Source: an uncultured Oscillospiraceae bacterium
Lineage (GTDB): Bacteria > Bacillota > Clostridia > Oscillospirales > Acutalibacteraceae
Assembly: GCA_959601025.1 (NCBI GenBank)
Contig: CAUGOD010000036.1
Span: 1 to 28,553, forward strand
DNA: 28,553 nt
Direction: 5' to 3'
A model generated the notes under the pieces. The model worked only from the letters and a program-made list of their open reading frames with translations. It was not told the DNA's origin and did no database searches. Positions 15,564 to 23,036 of the stretch are shown in pieces (position 1 is the first letter of the stretch; each line of letters opens with the position of its first letter). The position numbers and the translations under genes are program-made.

Positions 15564-16064
15564 TCAAAGCGGCATTTCCATGATATAATCGTCCATCACA
15601 TACCCGCCGCCGATATCGGTCACCACGCTGTCGGTGATCCGCAGGCCGTATTTTTTATACAGGCCGAGGGTGGCGTTTCCCTTGTTCACCGTCAGCCAAA
15701 GCGTATGCAGCCCCGCCTCCTGCGCGAGCCGCCTCAGTAAGTCAAAGACCGGACGGGACAAGCCCTTTCCGCGGGACGCGGTGCGGACATACAGCTTGGA
15801 CAGAAACAGCTTCCCTTCCGGCTCGTTTTCCCTGATCATAAAGTACCCGGCCGGTGTTTCGCTGCTGTCCTCCAGAATCCAGAAGGTACGGTAGCCGTCC
15901 TCTTCCTCCTGCCGGATCGCCTCCTCGCTCTGGAACCTGTCCAGCATATAGGCGATCTGCGCCGAACCGAGCAGCTCGGCGTAGTACTCGTTCCATATCT
16001 CCGCGGCCAGGGCCGCCGTTTCCCCTTCCCGGCCGGAGCCGGTAACCTCCAGAATGTTCGCCAT
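15564..16064 (-). CDS. GNAT-family N-acetyltransferase
   Basis: A 166-residue acetyl-CoA-dependent transferase. The acetyl-CoA loop is visible as LYVRTASRGKGLSRPVFDLL at about residues 91-110 (R-x-x-G-x-G type), followed by LWLTVNKGNATLGLYKKYGL, the usual motif B with the Asn and Tyr of GNAT enzymes. Substrate is unknown; small-molecule, peptide and protein N-termini are all possible. Start ATG 16064 has AAAGGATG about 8 bases upstream. It is the first gene after a good promoter at 16152-16180 and overlaps or closely precedes ispD, so it likely heads the ispD-ispF run. Confidence 0.85.
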   Translation of the reverse strand: MANILEVTGSGREGETAALAAEIWNEYYAELLGSAQIAYMLDRFQSEEAIRQEEEDGYRTFWILEDSSETPAGYFMIRENEPEGKLFLSKLYVRTASRGKGLSRPVFDLLRRLAQEAGLHTLWLTVNKGNATLGLYKKYGLRITDSVVTDIGGGYVMDDYIMEMPL

Positions 16065-16151
16065 TGTATTTTCATCCTTTGTTATAAAAAATTAAAAAAC
16101 CGTCGGACCTGCCGCGCCAATGAAGCATCTGAACGCGAAGGACCCCTCAAA

Positions 16152-16180
16152 AGTATAGCAGTATTCCGCCCATTCCGCAA
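16152..16180 (-). promoter_or_regulatory. Promoter of the GNAT-ispD-ispF operon
   Basis: Minus strand: TTGCGG (16180-16175), 17-base spacer, TATACT (16157-16152) preceded by TGC, an extended -10 element. Transcription would begin near 16145, about 80 bases before the GNAT start. The leader ends in a T-rich stretch (two TTTTTT runs near 16084-16097) ahead of the ribosome binding site. Confidence 0.65.
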
Positions 16181-16222
16181 GCTCTTCCGGCGGAACATAG
16201 CCGCACAGGCGTTTCCTGCAAG

Positions 16223-16250
16223 AAAAAAGAAGCCGTCGTTGACAGCTTCT
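16223..16250 (-). terminator. Rho-independent terminator of pfkA
   Basis: A ten-pair stem AGAAGC-T-GTC / GAC-G-GCTTCT (one T-G wobble) with a three-base loop at 16228-16250, followed on the minus strand by a TTTTT tract at 16227-16223. It lies 23 bases after the pfkA stop and separates pfkA from the GNAT operon. Confidence 0.85.
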
Positions 16251-16273
16251 TTTCGCAGGGGATAGCAAGCGGC

Positions 16274-17242
16274 TCAGATCGAAATCTGATGCGCCATATT
16301 GAACATTTCGAAATCAAACGGTTTTTTCATCTGCAGGGCTTCCTCGATATCGAAATCGACGATCTTATCGCTCTGGATCGCCACAACGCGGTTGCTCTTG
16401 CCTTCCAGCAGCAGTTCGACCGCAAAGTAGCCCATCTGGCTGGCCAGCACGCGATCCCGCAGCGTCGGCGAGCCGCCGCGCTGCACATGGCCAAGGATGG
16501 TGGCGCGGCTTTCGATCCCTGTGCGCTTCTCAATCTGTTCCGCCATATCAATCACATGGCCGACGCCTTCCGCGACCACAATGATGAAGTGCTTTTTACC
16601 GGTGGAGAAGGTCGCTTCCATCCGTTTGATGATATCCCGCTCAAAATCATAGGGAACCTCCGGCACAATAATGCTGGTCGCCCCCACGGCGATGCCGACG
16701 TTCAGGGCCAGATATCCGGCGCGGCGGCCCATCACCTCCACCACGCTGCAGCGGTCGTGAGACTGCGCGGTGTCGCGGAGCTTATCGACCATCTCCATAC
16801 AGGTGTTCATGGCGGTGTCGTAGCCGATGGTATATTCGCAGCAGGAGATATCGTTATCGATGGTGCCGGGGATGCCAATGCAGGGCAGCCCGCGCCGGGT
16901 CAGATCCTGCGCGCCGCGGAAGGAGCCGTCGCCGCCGATAACAACCACGCCTTCAATCCCGTTCTCCCGGCAGGTCTGAATCGCCTTCTGCATTCCCTCT
17001 TCGGTGCAGAATTCGGGGCTGCGCGCGGTATACAGCATGGTTCCGCCGCGATGAATGATATCCGAAACGCTGCGCAGATTCATGGGGAAAATATCCCCAC
17101 TGATCAGGCCATTATAGCCGCGGTAGACGCCGAATACCTCTACGCCTTTGCTTAGCGCCGTACGGGCGACCGAACGGACAGCGGCGTTCATGCCGGGGGC
17201 GTCGCCGCCGCTGGTCAGCACGGCAATTCTCTTGACGGACAT
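16274..17242 (-). CDS. pfkA: ATP-dependent 6-phosphofructokinase
   Basis: Phosphorylates fructose 6-phosphate to fructose 1,6-bisphosphate, the committed step of glycolysis. Seen: the ATP loop LTSGGDAPGMNA at residues 9-20, GGDGS at 103-107, the catalytic segment GTIDND at 126-131, and VEVMGRRAGYLA at about 168-179. The length of 322 residues is that of the bacterial ATP-PFK group. Start ATG 17242 has AAGGAG about 10 bases upstream. It has its own promoter (17315-17344), a short structured leader and a strong terminator, so it is probably transcribed alone. It lies downstream of dnaE in the same orientation, a neighbourhood seen in other Clostridia, and makes the metabolite that activates HprK, encoded 9 kb upstream. 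Confidence 0.97.
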   Translation of the reverse strand: MSVKRIAVLTSGGDAPGMNAAVRSVARTALSKGVEVFGVYRGYNGLISGDIFPMNLRSVSDIIHRGGTMLYTARSPEFCTEEGMQKAIQTCRENGIEGVVVIGGDGSFRGAQDLTRRGLPCIGIPGTIDNDISCCEYTIGYDTAMNTCMEMVDKLRDTAQSHDRCSVVEVMGRRAGYLALNVGIAVGATSIIVPEVPYDFERDIIKRMEATFSTGKKHFIIVVAEGVGHVIDMAEQIEKRTGIESRATILGHVQRGGSPTLRDRVLASQMGYFAVELLLEGKSNRVVAIQSDKIVDFDIEEALQMKKPFDFEMFNMAHQISI

Positions 17243-17270
17243 CGAAATTCACTCCTTATTTTTAAAAACA

Positions 17271-17295
17271 GGCCGGTTGGAAAAAACGGCCGGTT
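17271..17295 (-). promoter_or_regulatory. Repeat/hairpin element in the pfkA leader
   Basis: The eight bases GGCCGGTT occur twice on the plus strand, at 17271-17278 and 17288-17295, a period of 17. In the minus-strand RNA the two copies can also form a GGCCG/CGGCC hairpin (17292-17288 with 17275-17271), followed by TGTTTTT. It lies between the likely start of transcription (about 17308) and the ribosome binding site, where it could act as an attenuator or repressor site. Confidence 0.4.
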
Positions 17296-17314
17296 TTCAT
17301 CTTCAACATCCCGT

Positions 17315-17344
17315 ATTATACACTATTTGACAAGAATATATCAA
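17315..17344 (-). promoter_or_regulatory. Promoter of pfkA
   Basis: Minus strand: TTGATA (17344-17339), 18-base spacer, and a perfect TATAAT (17320-17315). The start would be near 17308, about 66 bases before the pfkA start codon. Confidence 0.75.
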
Positions 17345-17524
17345 GGGCTTTCTTATATAGATATCTCTCCATTTCAGCTCTTGTATTTGTATAGAAAAGC
17401 GGCAAACGAAGAGAGGAATAGCGTTTCCCGTATTCTTTCCTTTCCGGCGTTTTCCGCAGACTCGCCGGCGCAGCCGTGCTCCATGCCGGAAGGAGAGCTT
17501 GCCTTCACCTCTGCCGCCGCGTCC
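17345..17524 (-). other. Gap between dnaE and the pfkA promoter, no gene seen
   Basis: It holds a GC hairpin (CCGGCG at 17444-17449 with CGCCGG at 17463-17468) lacking a T-tract, which may mark the end of the dnaE transcript. A 35-codon minus-strand reading frame begins at an ATG near 17483 but has no ribosome binding site or recognisable motif, so I do not call it. Confidence 0.4.
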
Positions 17525-20500
17525 CTATTCCACCATGGCTACGTTCTCTTCCCCCAGGATACGGCGAAGCTCGCGAAGCATGACCTCGTTAGGCCACACT
17601 CCCATCGACAGGGGCGCGCGCAGGAGTTTCCCGCTGTCGCGGAACCGGAAATAGAGCGGTGCCGGGCCGTCGAAAATCCCGGTCACCAGGCAGGCGCGCT
17701 TGTAGTCCGCCCCTCCCTTCGAGGAGACGCGCAGGTACAGCCCTGGCGGAGCCGTCGTTTTCTTTTCGGCGAGCGCGGGCGGCGAGGACGGATTTTCCGC
17801 CCTTTCCGTCCGACGCGCAGGCTGCGTGAAGCCGGGCGGCAGCGGCGCTCCCGGTTCCGGCGCCGTCTCAAAAGCATCGGCCAGGAGCTTCGGCTCCTCG
17901 TCCTCACGCATACTCAGCCGTCCGCGGACCAGCAGGACGTTTCCCGGCTTCAGAAGGCCGATATTGGCCGACAGCACCCGAGGAAAGACCAGTAGTTCCA
18001 TCGACCCGTACAGGTCCTCCAGCGTAACGTAGGCCATGGTGGTGTTGCTGCGGGTGGTTTTCTGCCGCACCGCGCCGACCATGCCGAGCAGCGTCACCGT
18101 TTCGCCGTCCCGGTAGTCGCCGCCCCCCTCCTCTGCCGAGATGAGAATCTGGTCGATCCGGGCCGCGCGGACCCGTCCGTACATCTCCGCATAAGGCTGC
18201 AGGGGATGGCCGGTGATATACAGGCCGGTGATCTCCTTTTCCATCGCCAGGAGCTCCGCGTACGGGAACTCCGGCAAATCGGGCAGGGCCGGTTCCCCAT
18301 ACCCTGCATCCTCCGGCGAATCGAAAAAGCCCATCTGCCCGGACAGGCTTCGCCGGTTCTGCTCCTCCAACATACCGAGGAACGGCTCAATCGCCTCCAT
18401 CATCTGGCGCCGGTTGGCCCCCAGTCCATCCAGCGCGCCGCAGCGGACCAGGCTTTCCAGCGCGCGGCGGTTGAACTCCCGGCGGGTGGAAAGCCGTTCG
18501 CAGAAGGAATAAAAGCTGCGGTACGGCCCGTTTTCCTCCCGTTCCCGGATCAGCTCTGCGATCAGGCCGCGGCCCAGGTTCTTGATTGCCAGCAGGCCGA
18601 AGCGGATTCCCTTCCCCTCCGCTACGGTGAAGCCGGTCTGACTTTCATTGACCGTCGGGGGCAGCACGGCGAGTCCCAGCCGACCGCACTCGGCGATATA
18701 GGCGGCGACTTTGCCGCTGCCTTCCAGGACGCTGGTCAGCAGAGCGGCCATATACTCCTGCGGGTAGAAGCATTTCAGCCACGCCGTCTGGTAGGCCACC
18801 ATTGCGTAAGCGGCGGCGTGGGCCTTGTTGAACGCATAGGAAGCAAAGGAGGACATCTCCCCGAAAACGGCCTCCGCCACATCGGCGGGCACGCCCCGGC
18901 GCAGACAGCCTTCCACCTCCACTGTCCCGTCCTCCCGGGTCAGGCCGTGGATAAAGATATCGTGCTCCCGCTCCATCACGTCGTGCTTTTTCTTGGACAT
19001 GGCGCGGCGGACGATATCCGCCCGGCCGAGGGAGTAGCCGGCCAGCTCCCGGAAAATCTGCATCACCTGCTCCTGATACACGATGCAGCCATAGGTAACG
19101 TCGAGGATCGGGGCCAGCTTGGGATGCCGATACCGCACCTGCTCCGGATGATGGCGGTTGTTGATATACCGCGGGATGGATTCCATCGGTCCCGGCCGGT
19201 AAAGCGCGATAACGGCGATCAGGTCCTCAAAGCAATCCGGCATGAGGTTCCCCAGCACCCGCTTCATCCCGGCGGATTCGAACTGGAACACCCCTTCGGT
19301 GTTCCCCAGCGTCATCATCTCAAAGACCGCCGGCTCATCCATCGAAATGCTCCGGATATCAAAATCCGGCCTTTTCCGCCGGATCATGGTCTGGGCGTCG
19401 TCGATGATGGTCAGGTTGCGCAGGCCGAGAAAGTCCATTTTCAGCAGCCCAAGCTCCTCCAGCACCGTCATGGTATACTGGGTGGCGACGAGGTCGCCGT
19501 TCAGGCAGAGCGGGACGTAATCGCTGACCGGCCGCGCCGTGATGACCACCCCGGCCGCATGGGTGGAGGCGTGACGAGGCATCCCCTCCACCTTTTTTGC
19601 CGTATCGATCAGCTCACGAACCTGCGGGTTGGTTTCATACAGCTCCCGCAGCTGTTTGGACTGGGATAGCGCCTTGTCCAGCGTCATTTTCAGTTCCCAG
19701 GGCACCAGCTTGGCGGTCTGGTCGGCCGTCGCATACGGAAGTCCAAGGGCCCGGGCCACATCCCGGATGGCGGCCCGGGCAGCCATGGTGCCGAAGGTGA
19801 CGATCTGGGCCACATGATCGGCCCCATATTTGCCGATGACGTAATCAATCACCTGCTGCCGCTTCTCGTTGCAGAAATCAATATCGAAGTCGGGCATGCT
19901 CACCCGCTCCGGATTCAGGAAGCGCTCGAACAGGAGGTTGTATTTGATCGGGTCGATGCCGGTAATCCCGATGCAGTAGGCGCAGAGACTCGCCGCACCG
20001 GAGCCACGGCCCGGTCCGACCGGGATATCGTGGCTTTTGGCGTACTGTACGAAATCGTTGACGATCAGGTAATAATCCACATACCCCATCTGCTCGATGG
20101 TGTCCAGCTCATATTCCAGCCGTTCCTCCACAGCGGGATCGGGATGCTCCCCGTAAAGGCGATGAAGCCCCTCGCGGCACTGCCGGCGGAAGTAAGAAAC
20201 GCTGTCCTCCCCATTCGGCGGATGGAATTCCGGGAGCTGGGTGTGGCCGAACTCGAACTCCAGGTTACACTGCTCCGCAATCTTCACCGTGTTGTCGAAC
20301 GCTTCCGGAACGGCGGGAAAAAGCGAGCGCATCTCCCCCTCCGATTTGAGATAGAACTCCTCCGTCTCAAACGCCATCTTGGAGGGCTCGTCCACCGTAG
20401 TATTGGTCTGGATGCAGAGAAGCACCCGCTGCACCCGGGCGTCTTCCCTGGCCAGATAATGGGCGTCGTTGGTACAGACCAGCGGAATACCGGTCTCCCG

Positions 20501-21082
20501 CGCCATGCGGATGATGTGCGGATTCACGCTTTTCTGCTCGCTGAGGCCGTGGTCCTGAATTTCCAGATAATAATTTCCCCGCCCGAACAGGGCGTCGTAC
20601 CACAGCGCGGTTTCCTTCGCTCTGTCCAGCTCGCCCCGCAGCAGTGCGCGGGGAATCTCCCCCGCCAGGCAGGCGGACAGGCAGATCAGCCCCTCGTGGT
20701 ACTGCTCCAGCAGCTCATGATCCACCCGGGGACGGGAATAAAAGCCCTCCGTCCAGCCGGCGGACACCAGCTTGATCAGGTTCCGGTACCCCGTCTCGTT
20801 CTTACACAGCAGGACGAGGTGGGCGTGTTCCCCATCCAGCTCGTGCACCTTGTCGAACCGGGTACGGGCCGCGACATACACCTCGCAGCCGATGATCGGC
20901 TTGATCCCCGCCTTTTTCGCCGCCTTATAAAATTCGATCGCGCCGTACATCACCCCGTGGTCGGTGATCGCCACGGCGTCCTGCCCCAGCGCTTTGGCGC
21001 GGGAAACCAGACCTTCAATCCGGCAGGCGCCGTCCAGCAGGCTGTACTCGCTGTGAACATGCAAATGAACGAAGCCCGCCAT
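17525..21082 (-). CDS. dnaE: DNA polymerase III subunit alpha (DnaE type)
   Basis: Replicative C-family polymerase of 1185 residues. The N-terminal PHP domain starts at HLHVHSEYSLLDG (residues 6-18) with TDHG at 40-43, GCEVYVA at 65-71, SACLAGEIP at 136-144 and NDAHY at 205-209. The polymerase core shows GPGRGSGA at 356-363 and the catalytic Asp pair in PDFDIDF at 397-403. A helix-hairpin-helix region and a C-terminal OB-fold (VTLLGMVGAVRQKT) follow, and the last ~150 residues are basic and Pro-rich linkers plus a small domain. Start ATG 21082 has AAAGGAGG about 8 bases upstream; the frame is open upstream within whiA but that part is a shadow. It follows whiA by 67 bases. Firmicutes normally also carry PolC, which is not in the window. 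Confidence 0.97.
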   Translation of the reverse strand: MAGFVHLHVHSEYSLLDGACRIEGLVSRAKALGQDAVAITDHGVMYGAIEFYKAAKKAGIKPIIGCEVYVAARTRFDKVHELDGEHAHLVLLCKNETGYRNLIKLVSAGWTEGFYSRPRVDHELLEQYHEGLICLSACLAGEIPRALLRGELDRAKETALWYDALFGRGNYYLEIQDHGLSEQKSVNPHIIRMARETGIPLVCTNDAHYLAREDARVQRVLLCIQTNTTVDEPSKMAFETEEFYLKSEGEMRSLFPAVPEAFDNTVKIAEQCNLEFEFGHTQLPEFHPPNGEDSVSYFRRQCREGLHRLYGEHPDPAVEERLEYELDTIEQMGYVDYYLIVNDFVQYAKSHDIPVGPGRGSGAASLCAYCIGITGIDPIKYNLLFERFLNPERVSMPDFDIDFCNEKRQQVIDYVIGKYGADHVAQIVTFGTMAARAAIRDVARALGLPYATADQTAKLVPWELKMTLDKALSQSKQLRELYETNPQVRELIDTAKKVEGMPRHASTHAAGVVITARPVSDYVPLCLNGDLVATQYTMTVLEELGLLKMDFLGLRNLTIIDDAQTMIRRKRPDFDIRSISMDEPAVFEMMTLGNTEGVFQFESAGMKRVLGNLMPDCFEDLIAVIALYRPGPMESIPRYINNRHHPEQVRYRHPKLAPILDVTYGCIVYQEQVMQIFRELAGYSLGRADIVRRAMSKKKHDVMEREHDIFIHGLTREDGTVEVEGCLRRGVPADVAEAVFGEMSSFASYAFNKAHAAAYAMVAYQTAWLKCFYPQEYMAALLTSVLEGSGKVAAYIAECGRLGLAVLPPTVNESQTGFTVAEGKGIRFGLLAIKNLGRGLIAELIREREENGPYRSFYSFCERLSTRREFNRRALESLVRCGALDGLGANRRQMMEAIEPFLGMLEEQNRRSLSGQMGFFDSPEDAGYGEPALPDLPEFPYAELLAMEKEITGLYITGHPLQPYAEMYGRVRAARIDQILISAEEGGGDYRDGETVTLLGMVGAVRQKTTRSNTTMAYVTLEDLYGSMELLVFPRVLSANIGLLKPGNVLLVRGRLSMREDEEPKLLADAFETAPEPGAPLPPGFTQPARRTERAENPSSPPALAEKKTTAPPGLYLRVSSKGGADYKRACLVTGIFDGPAPLYFRFRDSGKLLRAPLSMGVWPNEVMLRELRRILGEENVAMVE

Positions 21083-21149
21083 AGAAGACGCCTCCTTTCT
21101 TATATCCGCTATGCCGCCTGTATCCGGCTTGTGGTTCAATTCGACGCGC

Positions 21150-22049
21150 TTATAATTCCTGCGCGAATTCCACGATCCGCCGCAGACGGTGATTGACGCC
21201 GGACCGGCTGAGCGGTTCGGCAAGGAGCTCTCCCAGCTCCCGCAGGGACATTTCCGGGTTTTCCAGCCGCAGATGGGCCAGCTCCCGCAGCTCCTCCGGC
21301 AGGCCGTCCAGCCCCTGCTTCTCCTCGATCCGGCGGATCGCCTCCACCTGCGCGAGGGAGGCGGCCACCGTTTTGTCGATGTTCGCACTCTCGCAGTTAG
21401 CGATCCGGTTGGCGGTGTTGCGGATATCCTTGACAATTTTTACATTCATCAGTTGAAGGGAAGCGCCGGTCGCCCCCATCAGGGTCAGCGCGTCCTCGAT
21501 CTGCTCGCTTTCCTTGAGATAGACGATGTTGCTTCCCTTTCGCCGCGCCAGCCGGGCGCGAAAGCCCAGCTCCTGCATCAGCGCCAGCAGGTCCCGGCTG
21601 AGGTGATATTGCGGAATACTGAACTCCATATGATAGTCGGCGCTTGGGTTGGTAACCGTGCCGCAGGCGAGGAATGCCCCTCGCAGATAGGCCGCCGGAC
21701 ATCCCTCGCAGTCCAGGTTGGCGCGGTTCAGACGAAGAAACGTCTCCCCCTCCACATGTCCGAACCGACCGAGCGCCCGAAGACGGGCCGGCTTGTTTGC
21801 GACGGCGACAATATGCACCCCGCTTTGCCGCGGCGTGTCCTGCCAGTCGTCCGGGTCAAGGCGGCACACCTCCGACAGCAGAGCGCGGTAAGCGTCGGCC
21901 ACCTGGGGATTTTCCGTCTGGAGCGACACGGCGGACGGCGTAAAGGCGTGGCCGCATTCGGCAAGCCCGTAGGCCTGCGCCGCCCGGCAGCAGGCATTTT
22001 CCGGGACGAGCCGGGACAGCTCGTCCTTTACCTCGGACGAAAAGGACAC
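21150..22049 (-). CDS. whiA: DNA-binding protein WhiA
   Basis: A 299-residue regulator with a degenerate LAGLIDADG-homing-endonuclease-like N-terminal domain and a C-terminal helix-turn-helix. It controls sporulation genes in Streptomyces and affects cell division and chromosome segregation in Bacillus. Seen: FSSEVKDELSRL at the N-terminus, YLRGAFLACGTVTNPSADYHMEF at about residues 121-143, NCESANIDKTVAAS near 217-230, and the C-terminal LRELGELLAEPLSRSGVNHRLRRI, which is the HTH. Start GTG 22049 has AGGAGAGG about 6 bases upstream. It follows rapZ, but the yvcK gene often found between them is missing. Confidence 0.96.
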   Translation of the reverse strand: MSFSSEVKDELSRLVPENACCRAAQAYGLAECGHAFTPSAVSLQTENPQVADAYRALLSEVCRLDPDDWQDTPRQSGVHIVAVANKPARLRALGRFGHVEGETFLRLNRANLDCEGCPAAYLRGAFLACGTVTNPSADYHMEFSIPQYHLSRDLLALMQELGFRARLARRKGSNIVYLKESEQIEDALTLMGATGASLQLMNVKIVKDIRNTANRIANCESANIDKTVAASLAQVEAIRRIEEKQGLDGLPEELRELAHLRLENPEMSLRELGELLAEPLSRSGVNHRLRRIVEFAQEL

Positions 22050-22068
22050 GGTGTTCCTCTCCTTTCAA

Positions 22069-22096
22069 AACCGGCGGGAGTTTCCTCCCGCCGGTT
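22069..22096 (-). terminator. Strong intercistronic hairpin between rapZ and whiA
   Basis: A perfect 12-bp stem AACCGGCGGGAG/CTCCCGCCGGTT closes a four-base loop that reads GAAA in the minus-strand RNA, a GNRA tetraloop. Only TTTT follows, so termination is probably partial. It ends 19 bases before the whiA GTG and abuts its ribosome binding site, leaving no room for a separate promoter. It therefore likely lowers or tunes read-through into whiA-dnaE. Confidence 0.65.
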
Positions 22097-22124
22097 ATCC
22101 TATTCCTTAACCAATCGACCGTCT

Positions 22125-22991
22125 TTACAGCTTTCCGATATCCCGGTGATTGACCGCCACGCGGCCTCCGCCGGTCCGGATGTGACCGGCCAGCGCCTCG
22201 GCCAGCGCCACCGAACGGTGCTTGCCCCCTGTGCAGCCAATGGCGATCACCAGCTGGCTTTTGCCCTCGTCGGCATAAAGCGGAAGAAGGTAATCCACCA
22301 GGGAATACAGATGCTTTTCAAAGCCGCGGGTCGCATCGTTTTCCCGCACATAGTCCCGTACATCCGCGTCCAGTCCGGTTTTGTGTTTAAGTTCCGGCTC
22401 GTAGAAGGGGTTCGGCAGACAGCGGACGTCGAACATCAGATCCGCTTCCGCCGGATAGCCGTATTTGAAGCCGAAGGACATGCACTGCACCAGCATCGCA
22501 TTGGAATGATCGCCCAGGAAAAGGTCGCTCACCCGTTCCTTGAGCTGGGCGGAAGAGAGGTGAGTGGTGTCGATCAGGTAATCGGTGCGGTCGAGCAGGG
22601 GCTTCAGAAGCTGCCGCTCGATCCCGATCGCCTGATAGACGGTGCCGACGCCCTCGCCGATCAGCGGATGCTGGCGGCGGGTTTCCTTATACCGCCGGGC
22701 GAGCACCTGATCGTCGCACTCCAGAAAGAGAATTTTATAGTCGATCCCCATCCGGCGCAGCTCCTGCAGGCCGTCGAACAGGTCGTCGAACATCTGGCCG
22801 CCCCGCACGTCCACCACCATCGCCACGCGGGAGAGGCGATCCTCCGACTGGACGCAGAGCTCCGCGAACTTCGGCAGAAGCTTCGGCGGCATATTATCCA
22901 CGCAGTAAAAGCCGATATCCTCCAGCGCGGTGATCGCCCGGGATTTTCCCGCGCCGGACAGGCCGGTCACAATGATAAATTCCATGATCAT
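22125..22991 (-). CDS. rapZ: RNase adapter / nucleotide-binding protein RapZ (YvcJ)
   Basis: A 288-residue P-loop protein. The Walker A motif is GLSGAGKS at residues 10-17; DVRGG and FLECDD mark the N-terminal domain, and GCTGGKHRSVALAEALA near residues 254-270 the C-terminal ligand-binding domain. In E. coli RapZ controls glucosamine-6-phosphate synthase through small RNAs and binds GlcN6P; in Bacillus YvcJ hydrolyses GTP and influences competence. Start ATG 22991 has AGGA 6 bases upstream; ATG 22985 is less likely. It follows murB by 44 bases, most of which is a GC hairpin. Its context with murB links it to amino-sugar and cell-wall precursor supply. Confidence 0.96.
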   Translation of the reverse strand: MIMEFIIVTGLSGAGKSRAITALEDIGFYCVDNMPPKLLPKFAELCVQSEDRLSRVAMVVDVRGGQMFDDLFDGLQELRRMGIDYKILFLECDDQVLARRYKETRRQHPLIGEGVGTVYQAIGIERQLLKPLLDRTDYLIDTTHLSSAQLKERVSDLFLGDHSNAMLVQCMSFGFKYGYPAEADLMFDVRCLPNPFYEPELKHKTGLDADVRDYVRENDATRGFEKHLYSLVDYLLPLYADEGKSQLVIAIGCTGGKHRSVALAEALAGHIRTGGGRVAVNHRDIGKL

Positions 22992-23006
22992 GCCGATTCC
23001 TTTCCT

Positions 23007-23036
23007 GCGGCCGCGTCTCGAAAGCGGCGCGGCCGC
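23007..23036 (-). other. GC hairpin between murB and rapZ
   Basis: A 9-bp perfect inverted repeat GCGGCCGCG/CGCGGCCGC (23007-23015 and 23028-23036) with a 12-base loop. It begins at the last base of the murB stop codon and ends a few bases before the rapZ ribosome binding site. There is no T-tract, so RNA processing or stabilisation is more likely than termination. Confidence 0.55.

Noticed and set aside
17376..17483. 35-codon minus-strand small gene between dnaE and pfkA
   Set aside because: No ribosome binding site, no recognisable motif and a position in a likely 3' untranslated region.
18206..19669. 487-codon plus-strand open frame inside dnaE
   Set aside because: Fully antisense to the conserved polymerase core, with no start signal or domain.
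21083..21436. N-terminal extension of dnaE to 21436
   Set aside because: It runs inside whiA in another frame, and the PHP domain begins right after ATG 21082, which has a strong ribosome binding site.
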